Assembly (NCBI RefSeq): GCF_029714325.1
Contig: NZ_CP121666.1
Location: 5,518,001 to 5,582,000 of the forward strand
DNA from: Bradyrhizobium sp. CB1717
GTDB lineage: Bacteria; Pseudomonadota; Alphaproteobacteria; Rhizobiales; Xanthobacteraceae
Direction: 5' to 3'
DNA: 64,000 bases
The first letter of the stretch is position 1. Every line of letters begins with the position of its first letter. This document shows positions 46,610-54,979 of this stretch, in pieces. Position numbers and translations under genes: made by a program. Under the pieces are notes generated by a model. It was not told the origin of the DNA. It ran no database searches and worked only from the letters and a program-made list of their open reading frames with translations.

Positions 46610-47860
46610 ATGGACCGTTTGTTGCGTCGATTCTTGTCTCAATTCATCCGCCGCGGGTCGATGACGGTGACCACGCCGGCGGGGTCGAAGTTCACTGTCG
46701 GCGACGGCTCTGGCGAGCCGGTCGCGGTGCGCTTCGTCACCCCGGAGGCGGAGCGGAGGATCCTCGTCAATCCCGAGCTCGGGCTTGGCGAGGCCTATAT
46801 GGACGGCGAGTTCGTGATCGAACGCGGCACCATAGCTGATGCCCTCGCGATCCTGCTCAATCAACCCGACCTATTGCCGCAGTGGGCGAAGCCCTGGTGG
46901 CACCTGCGCTACCTGAAGCGGCACCTGAAACAATTCAATCCGCGCTCGCGTTCCCGCGCCAATGTCGCCCATCACTATGATCTCGACGCCCGGCTCTATT
47001 CGCTCTTCCTCGACGCCGACAAGCAATATAGCTGCGCCTATTTCGAGACGCAGAACGCGACGCTCGACGATGCACAGCTTGCCAAGAAGCGCCACATCGC
47101 AGCAAAGCTGCTGATCAAGCGCGGCCAGCGCGTGCTCGACGTCGGCTCGGGCTGGGGCGGGCTCGGGCTCTATCTCGCCGAGATCGCGGGCGCCGACGTC
47201 ACCGGCGTCACGCTGTCGACCGAGCAGTTGCAGATCGCCAATGCGCGCGCGGCCGAAAAGGGCCTGACCGGATCGGCCCGATTCCTGCTCCAGGACTATC
47301 GCGACATCGAGGGGCCATTTGACCGCATCGTCTCGGTCGGCATGTTCGAGCATGTCGGGGCGAGGTTCTACGACGCCTACTTCCAGCGCTGCGCCGAACT
47401 CCTGAACGAGGACGGTGTCATGCTGCTGCACTCGATCGGCCGTTCGCAAGGGCCGGATTCGACCAATCCCTGGATTGCCAAATACATCTTCCCCGGCGGC
47501 TACATCCCCGCGCTGTCGGAGGTGCTGCCGGCGATCGAGCGTGCGGGCCTTCTGGTCTGCGACATCGAGATCCTGCGTCTGCATTATGCCGAGACGCTGA
47601 AAGCCTGGCGCGAGCGCTTCATGGCCCGGCGCGAGGAGGCGGTTCAGCTCTACGACGAGCGCTTCGCGCTGATGTGGGAATTTTACCTGGCGGCCTGCGA
47701 GATGACGTTCCGCAAGCAGGCCATGATGAACTTCCAGATCCAGCTCACCAAGCGTCAGGGCGTGGTGCCGATCACCCGTGACTACATCGCACGCAATGAA
47801 TCCCGCCTGCGCGCCATCGAAGGCGGCGCCAGGACAAGGCTGAAGCTCGCAGGTGAATAG
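46610..47860 (+). CDS. cfa: Cyclopropane-fatty-acyl-phospholipid synthase
   Basis: Adds a methylene from SAM across the double bond of membrane lipid acyl chains. 416 residues. SAM loop VLDVGSGWGGLGLYLA, YSCAYFETQNATLDDAQLAK before it, and SVGMFEHVGARFYDAYF with the active-site residues after it. A GTG at 46604 could extend it by two codons. Linked by theme to the desaturase at 39.5 kb, as both modify membrane lipids. Confidence 0.94.
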   Translation: MDRLLRRFLSQFIRRGSMTVTTPAGSKFTVGDGSGEPVAVRFVTPEAERRILVNPELGLGEAYMDGEFVIERGTIADALAILLNQPDLLPQWAKPWWHLRYLKRHLKQFNPRSRSRANVAHHYDLDARLYSLFLDADKQYSCAYFETQNATLDDAQLAKKRHIAAKLLIKRGQRVLDVGSGWGGLGLYLAEIAGADVTGVTLSTEQLQIANARAAEKGLTGSARFLLQDYRDIEGPFDRIVSVGMFEHVGARFYDAYFQRCAELLNEDGVMLLHSIGRSQGPDSTNPWIAKYIFPGGYIPALSEVLPAIERAGLLVCDIEILRLHYAETLKAWRERFMARREEAVQLYDERFALMWEFYLAACEMTFRKQAMMNFQIQLTKRQGVVPITRDYIARNESRLRAIEGGARTRLKLAGE

Positions 47861-47863
47861 GTT

Positions 47864-48070
47864 CTAATGACGCAGCATCGATATCGGGGACGCGCGGAAA
47901 GAGGCCGTTAACCCCAATTGCGCCCGCACTTCGTCCAGGATCTCGGGTGCGATCGGCTGGCGGCGCACTTCGGGGCGCTCGGCGTGCTGCATGGCCGCGA
48001 TCAGCCCGGACAGCCACAGTCGGCTGCCTGCCTCGCTCCGCCAGATCTGCTGCTGCCGTTCTGGCCGCAT
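47864..48070 (-). CDS. Small hypothetical protein
   Basis: 68 residues, MRPERQQQIWRSEAGSRLWLSGLIAAMQHAERPE in order and ending FRASPISMLRH. The longer open frame to 48223 has an unlikely N-terminus; MRPERQ... follows a GAGGCGAG. Convergent with cfa, 3 nt between stop codons. No family recognised. Confidence 0.6.
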   Translation of the reverse strand: MRPERQQQIWRSEAGSRLWLSGLIAAMQHAERPEVRRQPIAPEILDEVRAQLGLTASFRASPISMLRH

Positions 48071-48205
48071 CGCTCGCCTCGTCTTCCCGTCGCGGGTTGG
48101 GACAATCCCCCGCCCGCCTGCCTGTTCCGGCCCTACCCCGAAAGATTCCGGGGAGATGTGATCTGCTTCACATAAGTCTGGTCGGGTCCGGCTTAGACCG
48201 TCGCC

Positions 48206-48325
48206 ATGAGCAAAGAGACCCAAACCTCATTTGACGTGCAGGACGACCTCCGCACCGATTACGCCCTGATCGCCACGGGCGTTGGGGCGGCGCTTGTTGC
48301 GCTGGTCTACCTCCTGCTGGTCTGA
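48206..48325 (+). CDS. 39-residue single-span membrane protein
   Basis: A short frame ATG 48206 to TGA 48323-48325. The first half is polar (MSKETQTSFDVQDDLRTDY) and the rest one hydrophobic helix, ALIATGVGAALVALVYLLLV, ending at the last residue, as in tail-anchored proteins. No clear ribosome binding site. The clean polar/hydrophobic split argues for a real gene. Confidence 0.5.
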   Translation: MSKETQTSFDVQDDLRTDYALIATGVGAALVALVYLLLV

Positions 48326-48617
48326 AGCCGAGCCGAAAGCGGCCAGTGCGCGTCATTTCGCGCGCTTCCAGATAGGTCTGCGCGCCAATCCATAAGGTTC
48401 ATGGTTTCAGGATTTTTCCATGACCAGGGGCGGCTGCCTTTGGGACGGGCGAGTTCCGCCAAAATCCGTCAAGCGCGGCGCGTGCTGCGGCTGCTAATCA
48501 TCCACCATTTTAACTGAGCGGTTGATAGCGGACAGCTTTCGCTTCCGCTTTGGCTTGAGGCGGCGCTTTATCCCGGGCCCCGCATCTGCCCAAGAAAATT
48601 GCTAAGCACGTCCGACC
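48326..48617. other. dnaB upstream region
   Basis: 292 bp before dnaB, presumably its promoter. No palindrome, ORF or clear promoter boxes stood out. Confidence 0.5.
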
Positions 48618-50129
48618 ATGGCCCTGACTGATTCGAACGTCCTCAAACTCGCGCCCGAGCCGGGAACTCCCGCCTACCGGAGCGCGCCACATAATATCGA
48701 GGCGGAACAGAGCCTTCTGGGCGCGATCCTGGTCAACAACGATGCCTTCTACCGCGTCTCCGACTTCCTGGAGGCGAAGCATTTCTTCGAGCCGCTGCAC
48801 CAGACCATCTTCGAGACCGCCGGCAGCCTGATCCGCATGGGCAAGATCGCCACGCCCGTGACGCTGAAGACGTTCCTGCCCGCCGATACCGATGTCGGCG
48901 GCATGACCATCGGGCAATATCTGGCACGGCTCGCGGCCGAAGCGACCACCATCATCAACGCCCAGGACTACGGTCGCACCGTCTACGACCTGTCGCTCAG
49001 GCGCGACCTGATCGGCATCGGCGAGGACATGGTCAATGTCGCGTACGACGCCCCGGTCGATTTCCAGCCACGGGCGCAGATCGAGGACGCCGAGCGAAAG
49101 CTCTACGAGCTCGCCGAGTCCGGCCGTTATGACGGCGGCTTCCAGAAATTTTCGCAAGCCTTGGCGGTCGCCGTCGATCTCGCCGCAAAGGCGTTCCAGC
49201 GCGACGGAAAGCTGTCCGGCATCTCGACGGGCATGCGCGACCTCGACACCAAGATGGGCGGCTTGCAGCACTCCGACCTCATCATCGTGGCGGGTCGCCC
49301 GGGCATGGGCAAGACGTCGCTGGCGACCAACATCGCCTACAACGTCGCCAAGGCCTATGTCGGCGAGGTCCAAGCCGACGGCACCATGAAGGCCGCCAAT
49401 GGCGGCGTGATCGGCTTCTTCTCCTGCGAAATGTCGGCCGACCAGCTCGCCACGCGTATCGTGGCCGAGCGTACCGGCATTCCCTCCTCCCACATCCGCC
49501 GCGGCGGCATCTCGGAAGCCGATTTTGACAAGATCCGGGATGTCTCGATCGAGCTGCAGTCGCTGCCGTTCTATGTCGACGCCACCGGCGGCCTGTCGAT
49601 CGCACAGCTGATGGCACGCGCGCGCCGACTCAAGCGCCAGAAGGGCCTCGATCTGCTCGTGATCGACTACATCCAGCTGCTGTCCGGTTCAGGCAAGCGC
49701 GCCAGCGACAGCCGCGTGCAGGAAATCACGGAGATCACCACCAGCCTGAAGGCGCTCGCCAAGGAGCTCAACGTTCCCGTGATCGCGCTGTCCCAGCTCT
49801 CACGCCAGGTCGAATCCCGCGACGACAAGCGGCCGCAACTCTCCGACTTGCGCGAATCCGGCTCGATCGAGCAAGACGCCGACGTTGTGCTGTTCGTTTA
49901 CCGCGAGGAATATTACCTCGCGATGAAGGAGCCCCGCCCAGGCACGCCTGAACACGAGAAGTGGCAGCTTGACATGAGTCTTGCGCACGGAAAAGCCGAG
50001 GTCATCATCGGCAAGCAGCGCCACGGCCCGACCGGCACCGTCGATTTGGCGTTCGAAGCCTCGGTCACGCGGTTCGGCGATCTCGCGCCTGACAGTCAGC
50101 TGCCGGCTCGCAGCGGTAACGACTACTGA
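48618..50129 (+). CDS. dnaB: Replicative DNA helicase
   Basis: 503 residues. N-terminal domain with PHNIEAEQSLLGAILVNNDA, RecA-type helicase core with Walker A AGRPGMGKTSLATN and Walker B LDLLVIDYIQLLSG, then SQLSRQVESRDDKRPQLSDLRES in order. 5'-3' hexameric helicase that opens the fork. Length is normal and no intein is present. alr follows 40 nt later. Confidence 0.97.
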   Translation: MALTDSNVLKLAPEPGTPAYRSAPHNIEAEQSLLGAILVNNDAFYRVSDFLEAKHFFEPLHQTIFETAGSLIRMGKIATPVTLKTFLPADTDVGGMTIGQYLARLAAEATTIINAQDYGRTVYDLSLRRDLIGIGEDMVNVAYDAPVDFQPRAQIEDAERKLYELAESGRYDGGFQKFSQALAVAVDLAAKAFQRDGKLSGISTGMRDLDTKMGGLQHSDLIIVAGRPGMGKTSLATNIAYNVAKAYVGEVQADGTMKAANGGVIGFFSCEMSADQLATRIVAERTGIPSSHIRRGGISEADFDKIRDVSIELQSLPFYVDATGGLSIAQLMARARRLKRQKGLDLLVIDYIQLLSGSGKRASDSRVQEITEITTSLKALAKELNVPVIALSQLSRQVESRDDKRPQLSDLRESGSIEQDADVVLFVYREEYYLAMKEPRPGTPEHEKWQLDMSLAHGKAEVIIGKQRHGPTGTVDLAFEASVTRFGDLAPDSQLPARSGNDY

Positions 50130-50169
50130 GTTTCTTGAACCAGACCCGCCTCTTGCGTAAAACGGCGCC

Positions 50170-51444
50170 ATGACAATGGCGTTCGACCCGAAAATGAACC
50201 CGCAATCCGGCCTTCTCTCCGCGGAGGCCGATCAGGCTGCCGCGCTCGCTGCCTACGGCGGCGTGCTCACCGTCGATCTCGACGCGATCATCGCCAACTG
50301 GCGCAAGCTCGAGAAGACGGCGGTGCCGGCCGAATGTTCGGCGGTGATCAAGGCCGACGCCTATGGCTGCGGCGCCGAGCAGGTCGCGCGCGCGCTGAGC
50401 AAGGCCGGCTGCAAGACCTTCTTCGTCGCCACCATCGAGGAAGCGCGCAAGGTGCGCGCGGCCGTGCCGGAGCCCACGATCTACGTGCTCGGCGGCTATT
50501 TCCAGAACACCGGCGAGCACTACGCCCAGATCAACTGCCGTCCGGTGATCGGCGATCTCAACGAGCTCGCCGAATGGGACGTGTTCTGCCGCCGCACTGG
50601 CTGGAATGGCGGCGCCGCGATCCACATCGACACCGGCATGAACCGGCTCGGGCTGACGCTATCGGAAGCGCAGGCCATCATTCCCCGCATCAACGCCGGC
50701 GATCACGGCATCACGCTGGTGATGAGCCATCTGGTCTCGGCCGAGCAGCTCAACAGCCCCGTCAATGCCAAGCAGCTCGCTGCCTTCCGCGCCATCGCCA
50801 GCGAATTCTCGGGCGTGCCTGCGGCGCTCGCCAACTCGTCCGGTATTTTCCTCGGCGCCCCCTTCCAGTTCGACCTGGTGCGACCGGGCGCTGCGCTCTA
50901 CGGCGTCAACCCGACGCCGGAGGCCGACAATCCGATGCAGCAGGTCGTCGACCTCAAGGCGCGCATCGTGCAGATCCGCAACGTCGAGCGCGGCGAGAGC
51001 GTGGGCTATGGCGGCACCTGGACCGCGCGCCGGCCGACCAAACTGGCGATCATCGCGGTCGGCTATGCCGACGGCTATTTCCGCGCCGCCAGCTCCAACG
51101 ACGGCACGCGCGGCGCCGAGGTGATCGTCGCGGGCAAACGCTGCCCGGTCGCGGGCCGCGTCTCCATGGACCTGATCGCGATCGACGTCACCGATCTGCC
51201 GCCGAACGCGGTGCGGCGCGGCCACATGGTGACCTTGCTCGGCGAAGGCATCACCGTCGACGAGCTCGCGCATCATTTCGGCACCATCGGCTACGAGGTG
51301 CTGACCAGCCTCGGTCACCGCTACGCCCGCGTCTACAAGGGCGGCAACGTGGTCGAGCCGCTGACAAAGCCGGCTCCGGCGGCGGCAGCCGAGCAGCCGC
51401 CGCCGATCGCGGAGCCTGCAAGCCCGCCGCCGCTGCCGGGCTAA
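50170..51444 (+). CDS. alr: Alanine racemase
   Basis: Supplies D-alanine for peptidoglycan. 424 residues; an N-terminal extension of about 30 residues precedes VLTVDLDAIIANWRKL. PLP lysine in CSAVIKADAYGCGAEQVA, the catalytic tyrosine is expected in SVGYGGTWTA, and LAIIAVGYADGYFRAA is typical. A Pro/Ala/Glu tail (from about residue 400) lies outside the fold. Coupled in position to dnaB as in many bacteria. Confidence 0.95.
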   Translation: MTMAFDPKMNPQSGLLSAEADQAAALAAYGGVLTVDLDAIIANWRKLEKTAVPAECSAVIKADAYGCGAEQVARALSKAGCKTFFVATIEEARKVRAAVPEPTIYVLGGYFQNTGEHYAQINCRPVIGDLNELAEWDVFCRRTGWNGGAAIHIDTGMNRLGLTLSEAQAIIPRINAGDHGITLVMSHLVSAEQLNSPVNAKQLAAFRAIASEFSGVPAALANSSGIFLGAPFQFDLVRPGAALYGVNPTPEADNPMQQVVDLKARIVQIRNVERGESVGYGGTWTARRPTKLAIIAVGYADGYFRAASSNDGTRGAEVIVAGKRCPVAGRVSMDLIAIDVTDLPPNAVRRGHMVTLLGEGITVDELAHHFGTIGYEVLTSLGHRYARVYKGGNVVEPLTKPAPAAAAEQPPPIAEPASPPPLPG

Positions 51445-51455
51445 ACCACCCGCAC

Positions 51456-51674
51456 CTACTTCTTCTTCCTGCTGTCCAGCGCTGCCTTGCAGGTCGCGCT
51501 GAGCTGGTCGCGCTTGGCGTTGAGACAGGCGACGATGCCGCCGCCCGGCGCGAGGCCGGCGCAGAATTTGTCATAGTCCGCCTTGCACGCGCCGCGCGTT
51601 TCGGCTGACTGTGCCGAAGTGACCCCGGAGAACGCGACAACGAATGCAATAGCGGCAAAGCTCAACTTGGACAT
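51456..51674 (-). CDS. Small secreted Cys-rich repeat protein
   Basis: 72 residues from MSKLSFAAIAFVVAFSGVTS, a signal peptide ending near AQSAE. The mature protein of about 47 residues has four cysteines (GACKADYDKFCAGL ... VACLNAKRDQLSATCKAALD), like one Cys-rich (GLG1) repeat, and a Lys-rich end. Divergent from exonuclease III with 41 bp between. Confidence 0.8.
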   Translation of the reverse strand: MSKLSFAAIAFVVAFSGVTSAQSAETRGACKADYDKFCAGLAPGGGIVACLNAKRDQLSATCKAALDSRKKK

Positions 51675-51715
51675 TGTATCTCCGGAAGACGGAAGGCAGG
51701 AGCCGGTAGCTCTAC

Positions 51716-52486
51716 ATGAAGATCGCGACATTCAACATCAACAACGTCAACCGCCGCCTGCCCAATCTGTTGGCATGGCTGCGCGCGGCAAAGCCCGATG
51801 TCGTCGCGCTTCAGGAGTTGAAGGCAAGTGATGGCGAATTTCCGGCCGCAGCCATCGAAAAGGCCGGCTACGGCGCACTGTGGTGTGGACAAAGAACGTG
51901 GAACGGCGTCGCCATCCTCGCGCGCAACACCGAACCGGTGCTCACGCGCGATCGCCTGCCGGGTAACCGCGACGATCACGAAGCCCGTTACATCGAGGCC
52001 GCCGTCCGCGGGATCATCGTCACCAGCATCTACCTGCCCAACGGCAATCCGCAGCCGGGGCCGAAATTCGACTACAAGCTCGACTGGTTCGCACGCCTCA
52101 AGCGCCACGCAAGGACCTTCATCAAGCAGGACCTGCCGGTGGTGCTCGCCGGCGACTACAACGTCGCGCCGACAGAAATCGACATCTACCCGACGCGCTC
52201 GTGGGACAAGGATGCGCTGATCCAGCCCAAGAGCCGAGCAGCCTTTGCTTCACTCGTCGAACAAGGCTGGTGCGATGCGATCCGCGAGCTGCATCCGGAG
52301 AAGCGCATCTACACGTTCTGGGACTACAAGCGAAACCGCTGGCCGCGCGATGCGGGGCTGCGGCTCGATCATCTGTTGCTCAGCCCTGCCCTCATGCCAC
52401 GCCTAGCGAAGACGGGTGTCGACAAGAAGGTCCGTGGCGAGGATGGCGCGAGCGATCATGCGCCGGCGTGGGTGGTGTTGAAGTAG
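51716..52486 (+). CDS. xth: Exodeoxyribonuclease III (AP endonuclease family)
   Basis: 256 residues. Endonuclease/exonuclease/phosphatase fold: NINNVNRRL, metal Glu in VALQELKASD, YLPNG, GDYNVAP, LRLDHLLLS and the catalytic GASDHAPAWV. Repairs abasic sites and 3' blocked ends. Length is standard. A palindromic repeat follows its stop by 5 bp. Confidence 0.95.
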   Translation: MKIATFNINNVNRRLPNLLAWLRAAKPDVVALQELKASDGEFPAAAIEKAGYGALWCGQRTWNGVAILARNTEPVLTRDRLPGNRDDHEARYIEAAVRGIIVTSIYLPNGNPQPGPKFDYKLDWFARLKRHARTFIKQDLPVVLAGDYNVAPTEIDIYPTRSWDKDALIQPKSRAAFASLVEQGWCDAIRELHPEKRIYTFWDYKRNRWPRDAGLRLDHLLLSPALMPRLAKTGVDKKVRGEDGASDHAPAWVVLK

Positions 52487-52491
52487 CTGTG

Positions 52492-52590
52492 ATCTCGTAG
52501 GGTGGGTTAGCCGAAGGCGTAATCCACCACTTCTGTCTCCGCGGATCCGAACAGTGGTGGATTACGCTTCGCCTATCCACCCTACGAGAT
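52492..52590. repeat. 99-bp inverted repeat element between convergent genes
   Basis: 14-bp perfect terminal inverted repeat (ATCTCGTAGGGTGG and CCACCCTACGAGAT), and the inner arms GCGTAATCCACCA / TGGTGGATTACGC continue the pairing, giving an almost complete long hairpin. Recognised as a dispersed intergenic repeat type, one copy here. It may act as terminator for both convergent genes. Confidence 0.75.
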
Positions 52591-52599
52591 CGCGCCCGA

Positions 52600-53415
52600 T
52601 CAGCGCCCGTAATACTCCTGCACCGTGTCCCACGCCGCCTTCTGCAAGAGCTGCGTCGTCTCCGCATCGAGCCCCATGTTGTAGGAATTGCCGACCGGCG
52701 TGCGGCCGCTCAGCGCGGCGAACGTCACGCACGCCGCAAGATACGTGCCTGCGGGACTCGGATGCCGCTTGTCCGGCGCATAGAGATTGAGCTCGGGCGC
52801 AAGCTTGCGCACGCGCGCGAAGGCGAGGCCGGCGGGGATGACGAGCGCATCATTCGCATTACCGGCGGTCGTGTAAGCTTCGGCCAATGCTTCCGTCATC
52901 TCAGGCTTGTCGGCATAGGCCCAGGACATGAACAGCACCGGCCGCATGCCGTGGGCGCGGACGATCTCGCTGTCCTTCTTCGCGAAGGTCGTGAACGCGT
53001 CCTTCAATTGCGGATGGATCGGGCACTGGCTGCAATCCATCATCACGACGGCGTCGTACTGCCTGCCAGGCTTGTTGAAGATCACGACGTTCTGCTCGTC
53101 GAAGGAATAGGCGCCGATGCCGGCCGGCCGCAGCAGATTCTCCATGTCGTGCCAGTCGAGGCCGGAGCCGCCGATCGTGACCATGGTGTTGCGATAGGCG
53201 GCCTTGCTCTCGGCATCGGCTGCCCGCTCCATGAAGGTGAGATGTCCAGGCATGCCGTTGTTGTAGTAGAAGAAGCTGTTGCCGACGAACAGCGCGGCCT
53301 TGGGGAAGTCGGGTCCGAGCGAAGTGACCTTCGGCTTGGTCTGCGCCTGTGCATTGAAGCCGGCTGCAACGGCCAGACACATTGCAAACACCACTCGCGC
53401 AAAAAGACGCATCAT
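52600..53415 (-). CDS. Secreted SGNH/GDSL-like hydrolase
   Basis: 271 residues with a signal peptide (VVFAMCLAVAAGFNAQAQ). SGNH-type blocks: LFVGNSFFYYNNG with the nucleophile-like Ser, TIGGSGLDWHD, and the terminal DKRHPSPAGTYLAA with Asp and His. GDSL motif itself is replaced by GNSF, so the call is by block order. Ester substrate unknown. GGGAGG precedes the ATG. Confidence 0.75.
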   Translation of the reverse strand: MMRLFARVVFAMCLAVAAGFNAQAQTKPKVTSLGPDFPKAALFVGNSFFYYNNGMPGHLTFMERAADAESKAAYRNTMVTIGGSGLDWHDMENLLRPAGIGAYSFDEQNVVIFNKPGRQYDAVVMMDCSQCPIHPQLKDAFTTFAKKDSEIVRAHGMRPVLFMSWAYADKPEMTEALAEAYTTAGNANDALVIPAGLAFARVRKLAPELNLYAPDKRHPSPAGTYLAACVTFAALSGRTPVGNSYNMGLDAETTQLLQKAAWDTVQEYYGR

Positions 53416-53479
53416 GGGTTTCCTCCCCTTTTTCTAGGGGTGGAAACAAACCAGCTTTTCAACCGGGCCTCAAGAGGAC

Positions 53480-53506
53480 GGGCGCGCAGCCGAGAGGCGC
53501 GCGCCC
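53480..53506 (-). terminator. Possible hairpin terminator after the GFA gene
   Basis: GGGCGCGC (53480-53487) pairs with GCGCGCCC (53499-53506) just after the GFA-family stop at 53513. No T-run follows, so termination is uncertain. Confidence 0.35.
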
Positions 53507-53512
53507 TCATGC

Positions 53513-53881
53513 TCACCACAGATTCTTGCCGTCGATCATGTTCACCGGCACCGCATCGAGATCGAAATCGTCGAACAGGCGCGCGTTCACCGCGACCTTG
53601 GGATTGTCGAAATCGGGCTTGCCGCTCGACCAGTCCGGCGATTCCGAAAAGGTGCCGCAGCCGCAACTGGCGCAGAAATGATGTTTGACCGTGCGGCTGC
53701 CCCACAGATAGGTCGCGACGTTGTCCACCGGTGACAGCAGGCGAAACTGCGCCGGCGTGTAATAGGCCCACAGCGCCCCGCGCTTGGCGCAGAGCGAGCA
53801 GGTGCAGCGCGTGACGCTGGAGGGCGCCTCCGTCACCTCGAACACCGTCTCCCCGCAATGACAGCTTGCCTCGATCGGCAT
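53513..53881 (-). CDS. GFA/CENP-V family zinc protein
   Basis: 122 residues. Zinc ligands: SCHCGETVFEV near residue 8, TRCTCSLCAKRG near residues 25-35, and FCASCGCGTFSE near residue 70. Family named for glutathione-dependent formaldehyde-activating enzyme; most members have unknown roles. Compact single gene upstream of the SGNH hydrolase. Confidence 0.88.
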   Translation of the reverse strand: MPIEASCHCGETVFEVTEAPSSVTRCTCSLCAKRGALWAYYTPAQFRLLSPVDNVATYLWGSRTVKHHFCASCGCGTFSESPDWSSGKPDFDNPKVAVNARLFDDFDLDAVPVNMIDGKNLW

Positions 53882-54017
53882 GACCCGCTCTCCCCGTTTG
53901 TCAGGAGATGGTCGTAGCCGGCCGCTGCTGCCAACATGCTGTCAGCAGCAAGGCCGCCTCCGCGACTGGAATGTGCGGGGGCGAGCGGTTTCCCAGGTCG
54001 GTCCAACAAAAACTCGA

Positions 54018-54038
54018 AAAACAACCCCATGCACAGTA
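54018..54038. repeat. 21-bp repeat, copy 2
   Basis: Identical over 21 bp to 11445-11465, 42.5 kb away. The flanks differ soon after (only a preceding CG-A run is shared). Confidence 0.75.
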
Positions 54039-54121
54039 GCCGGGCCTAATCGATTCAATGCCTTAGCGGACGCTTTCGCGAAGACGCCTTGTCCACTCCC
54101 CAGTCGGATAATCCGGGCCCC

Positions 54122-54149
54122 TTGACCTCCGCGGCTTGGTCATCATACT
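54122..54149 (+). promoter_or_regulatory. Candidate promoter of the GntR cluster
   Basis: TTGACC (54122-54127), 16 bp, CATACT (54144-54149). The -35 matches five of six consensus bases. The operator overlaps the -10 end, and a half-site falls in the spacer. Confidence 0.45.
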
Positions 54150-54170
54150 GGTCTGACCAAGATCAGACCA
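54136..54170 (+). promoter_or_regulatory. GntR/FadR-type operator
   Basis: TGGTCTGA-N6-TCAGACCA (54149-54170) is an 8-bp perfect inverted repeat. TTGGTCA at 54136-54142 and TGACCAA at 54154-54160 form a second overlapping one. TGGTCTGACCA fits the TnGTnnnACnA pattern of FadR-type GntR sites. It ends 13 bp before the GntR start. Confidence 0.7.
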
Positions 54171-54183
54171 AACGGGACGGGGG

Positions 54184-54924
54184 ATGGAGCTCAAGCGGAC
54201 CGCCGAAGGCGAAAAAGGGTTCGAGAAGGTGTTCGCCTTCCTGCGCGAACGCCTGCTTGCGGGCTCGCTCAAGCCCGGCGACCGCCTCATCTCCGAACGC
54301 GAGCTGGCCACCCTGCTCGGCGTCAGCCGGCCGATCGTCCGCGAGGCGCTACGCGCCCTCACCGTGCTCGGCATCGTCGAGATCCGCGATCGCATCGGCA
54401 CCGTGGTGACCCGGCCTGATGTCTCCGTGCTGAATGACTTCTTCACCTTCGCGCTGGCCCAGCAGGCCGACATGCTCGACGACGTCATGCAGGCGCGCGT
54501 CGCGATCGAATGCCAGGCGATCCGGCTCGCCTGCGAGCGCGCCAACATTGCCGATTTCGAACGCCTGCAGCGCGCGCTCGCCAAGATCGGAGAGACGATC
54601 GACGAGGCCGATGCCGGCGGCATGGCCGACTTCGAGTTCCATCGCGCCATCGTCGTCGCATCGCATTCGGAGACGCTGACGGTGCTGCACTCTTCGATGG
54701 CGGGCCTGCTGACACATTCGCATCGCAGCCGCCGCGAGCTGGTGCAGGCCTTCCCGTCGATGAAGACCTATCTGATCGACGACCACCGCCGCATCTTCGA
54801 AGCGGTGATCGCGCGCGATCCCGAACGGGCGGATGCGACGCTGCGCAAGCATTTTGCCATCGGCGACGAATACCGCAGGCGCGCCGTCGTCGGCGACATC
54901 GACAAGACCAACGCTTCAGGCTGA
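54184..54924 (+). CDS. FadR/FCD-type GntR regulator of the catabolic cluster
   Basis: 246 residues. Winged helix GDRLISERELATLLGVSRPIVREALRAL in order (about residues 33-62), then an all-helical FCD domain with metal-type residues in DFEFHRAIVVASHS and IDDHRRIFEAVIARD. FCD members bind hydroxy acids, sugar acids or amino acids. It leads the seven-gene cluster behind its own likely operator. Confidence 0.92.
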   Translation: MELKRTAEGEKGFEKVFAFLRERLLAGSLKPGDRLISERELATLLGVSRPIVREALRALTVLGIVEIRDRIGTVVTRPDVSVLNDFFTFALAQQADMLDDVMQARVAIECQAIRLACERANIADFERLQRALAKIGETIDEADAGGMADFEFHRAIVVASHSETLTVLHSSMAGLLTHSHRSRRELVQAFPSMKTYLIDDHRRIFEAVIARDPERADATLRKHFAIGDEYRRRAVVGDIDKTNASG

Positions 54925-54937
54925 TCGCGGACGAACC

Positions 54938-54973
54938 AAGAAACTAGCTAAGAAACTAGCCAAGAAACGGATC
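54938..54973 (+). repeat. Tandem 12-bp repeat before the dehydrogenase gene
   Basis: AAGAAACTAGCT, AAGAAACTAGCC and a partial third copy AAGAAACGGATC lie head to tail between the GntR stop and the dehydrogenase start (6 nt before the ATG at 54980). Copy number could vary between strains. Confidence 0.75.
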
Positions 54974-54979
54974 GATAAC

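Larger units (their letters stand above)
53882..54183. other. Region between GFA gene and GntR gene
   Basis: 302 bp. It holds the second copy of the 21-bp repeat and the promoter-operator of the GntR gene, listed separately. No ORF is supported. Confidence 0.65.
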
